NCBI GenBank assembly: GCA_036271015.1
Contig: DATBBL010000006.1
Location: 1 to 15,463, forward strand
DNA from: DASUAS01 sp036271015
GTDB taxonomy: Bacteria; Actinomycetota; Acidimicrobiia; IMCC26256; DASPTH01
Length of the DNA: 15,463 bases
Direction of reading: 5' to 3'
Both the position numbers and the translations under genes were made by a program. Positions 13,237-15,463 of this stretch are shown here, piece after piece (within the stretch, counting starts at the first letter, position 1; every line of letters begins with the position of its first letter). The notes under the pieces were generated by a model. The model saw only the letters and a program-made list of their open reading frames with translations. It did no database searches and was not told where the DNA came from.

Positions 13237-13256
13237 GGCACCATCATGGCGTCTGC

Positions 13257-13413
13257 TACCCTCGTGTCACCGAGTGCGTGGTCGTGAGTTCCGCGCTCGG
13301 GTTCTCGCAAGTGGGTATGCGTCCTCTCGCGCTCCCGGTTCGTAGGGATCGGTGTTTCGGGGTTCGTCCACCCTCCCGACACCGAATCTCGAATCCCAGG
13401 AGCACAACCCGTC
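13257..13413 (+). promoter_or_regulatory. Promoter and probable structured 5' leader of the helicase gene
   Basis: This lies within the longest gap in the window (13237-13413). TACCCT (13257-13262) is a TANNNT -10 candidate; a start near 13269 gives a leader of ~145 nt. Near its 3' end, GGTGT-TT-CGGG (13351-13361) pairs with CCCGACACC (13375-13383) with a two-base bulge. An outer GGGAT (13345-13349) can pair with ATCCC (13393-13397), which directly abuts the AGGAG ribosome site (13398-13402). Two similar direct copies (CGCGCTCGGGTTC 13292-13304 and CGCGCTCCCGGTTC 13328-13341) lie further up. No convincing ORF is seen. Long structured leaders are a known feature of cold-shock genes; thermoregulation here is inference. 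Confidence 0.45.
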
Positions 13414-14787
13414 ATGCCCAGCACCACCTTCGCCGATCTCGGCGTCCCGGCCGACCTCGTCGGCACCCTCCACGCGCACGGTCTTGTCGACGCGTTCGAC
13501 ATCCAGGCCATGACCGTCCCCGACGGTCTCGCCGGCCGCGACCTGTGCGGCCGCGCGCCGACCGGTTCGGGCAAGACCATCGCGTTCGGCATCCCGCTCG
13601 TCGCACGCGTCGGCAAGGCCCGAGCGCGTCGGCCGCGTGGACTCGTCCTCGTTCCCACGCGTGAGCTCGCGGCGCAGGTCTGCGGTGAGCTCGAGTGGCT
13701 CGGACGCGCGCGCAAGCTGCGCGTCGCCGCGGTCTACGGCGGCGCCGGCTTCGGCGCGCAGTTCAAGGCGTTGCGCCGCGGCGTCGACGTGCTCGTCGCG
13801 TGCCCCGGTCGGCTCACCGACCTGATCGAGCGGGGCGAGGTCGACCTCGACGAGGTCGAGCTGGTCGTGGTCGACGAGGCAGACCGCATGGCCGACATGG
13901 GGTTCCTACCCGCGGTCCAGCAGCTGCTCGACCGTACTCCGGAGACCCGCCAGACGTTGCTGTTCTCGGCGACGCTCGACGGCGCGGTCGACCGCCTCGT
14001 GCAGCGCTACCAGCGTGAACCCTCCCGCCACCTCCTTCCCGAGGCCGACCAGCGCGCCGCCACCCACCGGTTCTGGTCCGTGGACCGCGCCACGCGGGTC
14101 GACGTGACCGCCCAGGTCGTCGACGCGATCGGCCCGACCATCGTGTTCTGCCGGACCAAGCACGGTGCCGACGCGTTGGCGAAGAAGCTCGACCAACGCG
14201 GGGTGCGCAGCGCAGCGATCCATGGCAACCGCTCGCAGGGCCAGCGCGAACGCGCGCTCGCGGCGTTCGCCGACGGCAAGGTCGGTGCGCTCGTGGCCAC
14301 CGACGTCGCCGCGCGCGGGATCCACGTGGACGCGGTGGCCTGCGTGGTCCACTTCGACCCGCCGGCGGACTTCAAGGACTACACGCACCGCTCGGGCCGC
14401 ACCGCTCGCGCCGGCGCCGCCGGTACCGTCGTGTCGCTGGTCCTCGCCGAGCAGCGGGGGCTCGTGGCGCGGTTCCAGCGCGAGTTGGGCCAACGTCCCG
14501 GCCTCGACCGGCCTTCGATCGAGGCGCTGACGGCGGCGCCCGAGCCGGTGGTCAGCGCACCGGTCGCGACCGGCGACTGGCCGAGCGGGACCATCAAGTG
14601 GTTCGACAGCCGCAAAGGGTTCGGCTTCATCGAGCGTGAGGGTGCGAGCGACGTGTTCGTGCACTTCTCCGCCATCGAGGGCGACGGGTACCGCGGCCTC
14701 GAGGAGGGGCAGGCCGTCGAGTTCGAGGTCGGGCCGGGGCGCAAGGGTGAGCAGGCGCGACGCGTACGGGTCCTCGTCGGGAGCTGA
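13414..14787 (+). CDS. DEAD-box RNA helicase with C-terminal cold-shock domain
   Basis: ATP-dependent RNA helicase of the RhlE/CsdA type fused to a cold-shock (CSD) RNA-binding domain, 457 aa, expected to unwind mRNA or rRNA structure, particularly in the cold. ATG 13414 follows AGGAG (13398-13402) by 11 nt, a rather long spacing. Helicase motifs in order: Q motif (Phe6, Gln31), APTGSGKT (48-55), PTREL (81-85), PGR (131-133), DEAD (154-157), SAT (185-187), ATDVAARG (295-302), HRSGRTARAG (325-334). A short Ala/Pro/Val linker (~372-389) leads to the CSD at 390-455, starting SGTIKWFDSRKGFGFIE with RNP1 (KGFGFIE) and RNP2 (VFVHFS, 414-419) intact. Both domains look functional. The usual basic C-terminal tail of RhlE-type helicases is replaced by the CSD. 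Confidence 0.95.
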   Translation: MPSTTFADLGVPADLVGTLHAHGLVDAFDIQAMTVPDGLAGRDLCGRAPTGSGKTIAFGIPLVARVGKARARRPRGLVLVPTRELAAQVCGELEWLGRARKLRVAAVYGGAGFGAQFKALRRGVDVLVACPGRLTDLIERGEVDLDEVELVVVDEADRMADMGFLPAVQQLLDRTPETRQTLLFSATLDGAVDRLVQRYQREPSRHLLPEADQRAATHRFWSVDRATRVDVTAQVVDAIGPTIVFCRTKHGADALAKKLDQRGVRSAAIHGNRSQGQRERALAAFADGKVGALVATDVAARGIHVDAVACVVHFDPPADFKDYTHRSGRTARAGAAGTVVSLVLAEQRGLVARFQRELGQRPGLDRPSIEALTAAPEPVVSAPVATGDWPSGTIKWFDSRKGFGFIEREGASDVFVHFSAIEGDGYRGLEEGQAVEFEVGPGRKGEQARRVRVLVGS

Positions 14788-14798
14788 CGCACCCCGCG

Positions 14799-14804
14799 TA
14801 CGCT
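14799..14804 (+). promoter_or_regulatory. -10 box for the small membrane protein / RDD pair
   Basis: TACGCT fits TANNNT and ends exactly 7 nt before ATG 14812, predicting a leaderless transcript separate from the helicase mRNA. It begins 11 bp after the helicase stop. No ribosome site is seen. Confidence 0.45.
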
Positions 14805-14811
14805 GACCGCG

Positions 14812-14991
14812 ATGGGCCGGCTGCGCATGATCCTGATCCTGCGCGGGTTGCTCGCCGCATTCTTCGCGGTGCTCGGCATCATCCTGCTCGCGAGCGGCGA
14901 CACGGTGTTCGGCCTCTTCGCGATCGCGGTCGGCATCACCAACGCGGTGCTGATCGGCGTCCTCGTCCGGCGGGCGCGACCACGCGGATGA
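14812..14991 (+). CDS. Small membrane protein (59 aa), unknown function
   Basis: A short gene of 60 codons. It starts MGRLRMILILRGLLAAFFAVLGIILLASG, followed by a second hydrophobic stretch FGLFAIAVGITNAVLIGVLV and a basic end RRARPRG. That predicts two transmembrane helices joined by a short polar turn, with both ends likely cytoplasmic by the positive-inside rule. Support for it being real: a leaderless promoter at 14799-14804, coding-like composition, and an ATGA overlap with the RDD gene, which implies translational coupling and possible joint function. I know no family for it. Confidence 0.7.
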   Translation: MGRLRMILILRGLLAAFFAVLGIILLASGDTVFGLFAIAVGITNAVLIGVLVRRARPRG

Positions 14992-15463
14992 CGCGGCTCG
15001 CGTCCGTCGACGGGCACGATCCCACGCGGGTCATCACCCGGCGATGCGTGGCGCTGACGGTGGACGCATTGCTGCTCGCCATCATCCCGTTGCTGACCAT
15101 CACCATCGTGGGCCGCGCCACCCTCCGCCGGGGCGACTGCCCGTCGCCGCTCCCCCGCAACCGGAATTGCCTCGCGCTGAACGGCCAGGCCCTGCTCGTC
15201 AACAAGGGCGCGTTCCTCGTGTTCTTCGGCGTGCTGGTGCTGCTCTACCTCCTGCTGTTCGTCGTCGTGCAGGGGATCACCGGCGCCACACCGGGCAAGG
15301 CCCTGCTCGGGATCCGCGTGGTGCGGCCGGACGGAAGCCCCGCGGGTCCGCTGCGTTCGCTCGTCCGGGCGGTGGCGTGGGCCGTCGACGGCATCGCGCT
15401 CGTCCTGCCCGTCGCGCTGTGGAGCGCGTGGCTCACCCCCGGCCACAGCGCGACGGGCAGGAC
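14988..15463 (+). CDS. RDD-family membrane protein, 3'-truncated by window end
   Basis: An open frame from ATG 14988 to the window edge (158 codons visible). The start overlaps the stop of the 59-aa gene as ATGA. The N-terminal segment has the RDD-like layout: a basic stretch TRVITRRCVALTVDALLLAIIPLLTITIV (arginines then Asp in the first helix), an outside loop with two cysteines (GDCPSPLPRNRNC) that might form a disulfide, a second helix FLVFFGVLVLLYLLLFVVVQGI, and the family signature TPGKALLGIRVVRPDGSPAGPLRSLVRAVAWAVD. A third helix (IALVLPVALWSAWL) follows before the edge. RDD proteins are poorly characterised; some are linked to sodium transport. Function here is open. Confidence 0.85.
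   Translation, partial: MTRLASVDGHDPTRVITRRCVALTVDALLLAIIPLLTITIVGRATLRRGDCPSPLPRNRNCLALNGQALLVNKGAFLVFFGVLVLLYLLLFVVVQGITGATPGKALLGIRVVRPDGSPAGPLRSLVRAVAWAVDGIALVLPVALWSAWLTPGHSATGR

Noticed and set aside
13264..13287. Seven-codon leader peptide (GTG to TGA) before the helicase
   Set aside because: The GTG lies only 1 nt after the candidate -10 and would fall upstream of the transcription start; no ribosome site.
11319..13664. Open frame of 781 codons on the + strand
   Set aside because: It crosses msrA, the Lys-tail gene and the helicase start in the wrong frame. The Phe-rich stretch is the complement of the Lys-Ala repeat, not a membrane protein.
11622..13715. Long - strand frame that would extend MsrA to 697 codons
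   Set aside because: The MsrA fold begins after the strong AGGAGG-ATG at 12275; upstream sequence is Arg/Pro-rich shadow of other genes.

Overview
The window is very GC-rich, gene-dense DNA with the habits of a high-GC Gram-positive. It has GTG starts, 4-bp stop/start overlaps, a PASTA-repeat Ser/Thr kinase, and several genes whose start codon lies 6-7 bp after a TANNNT -10 box and which would therefore be leaderless. I read it as Actinomycetota, possibly an Acidimicrobiia-like lineage; the class is inferred from gene style only. I saw no tRNA, rRNA, CRISPR array, transposase or integrase. The longest stretch without a gene is 177 bp (13237-13413).

Region 1 (1-4981) is a methionine/cysteine interconversion block. 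On the + strand, a 5'-truncated cystathionine beta-synthase is followed by a cystathionine gamma-lyase/synthase, forming a homocysteine-to-cysteine (reverse transsulfuration) pair. Facing it on the - strand are metY and metX, translationally coupled, which make homocysteine from homoserine, acetyl-CoA and sulfide. The pairs converge on a shared 17-bp-stem hairpin. A 17-bp dyad resembling an Rrf2/IscR-type operator covers the likely metY -35 box.

Region 2 (4982-8881), + strand, holds a transmembrane Ser/Thr kinase with four PASTA repeats, then a MarR-type regulator coupled to an MFS exporter. A palindromic operator overlaps the MarR promoter.

Region 3 (8874-10302) has a VOC-family protein on the - strand overlapping the end of the exporter by 8 bp. 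Divergent from it is a decayed cation/proton antiporter that keeps its promoter, first ~20 codons and last ~100 codons. A PRC-barrel protein follows, behind a promoter resembling the stress sigma factor SigB/SigF type.

Region 4 (10313-13236) is a - strand run: an M23 metallopeptidase (probable lipoprotein), a hypothetical protein, peptide-methionine sulfoxide reductase MsrA, a coiled-coil protein with a lysine-rich tail, and another hypothetical protein.

Region 5 (13237-15463), + strand, has a DEAD-box RNA helicase fused to a C-terminal cold-shock domain behind a probable ~145-nt structured leader. After it come a 59-aa membrane protein and an RDD-family membrane protein that runs off the window.

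The strongest leads are the internally deleted antiporter with an intact promoter, the Rrf2-like operator at metY, the kinase that seems to lack the alpha-G segment of its C-lobe, the helicase/cold-shock fusion with a hairpin next to its ribosome site, and the set of leaderless promoters. I found no clearly new multi-gene system such as a defence island or a biosynthetic cluster.
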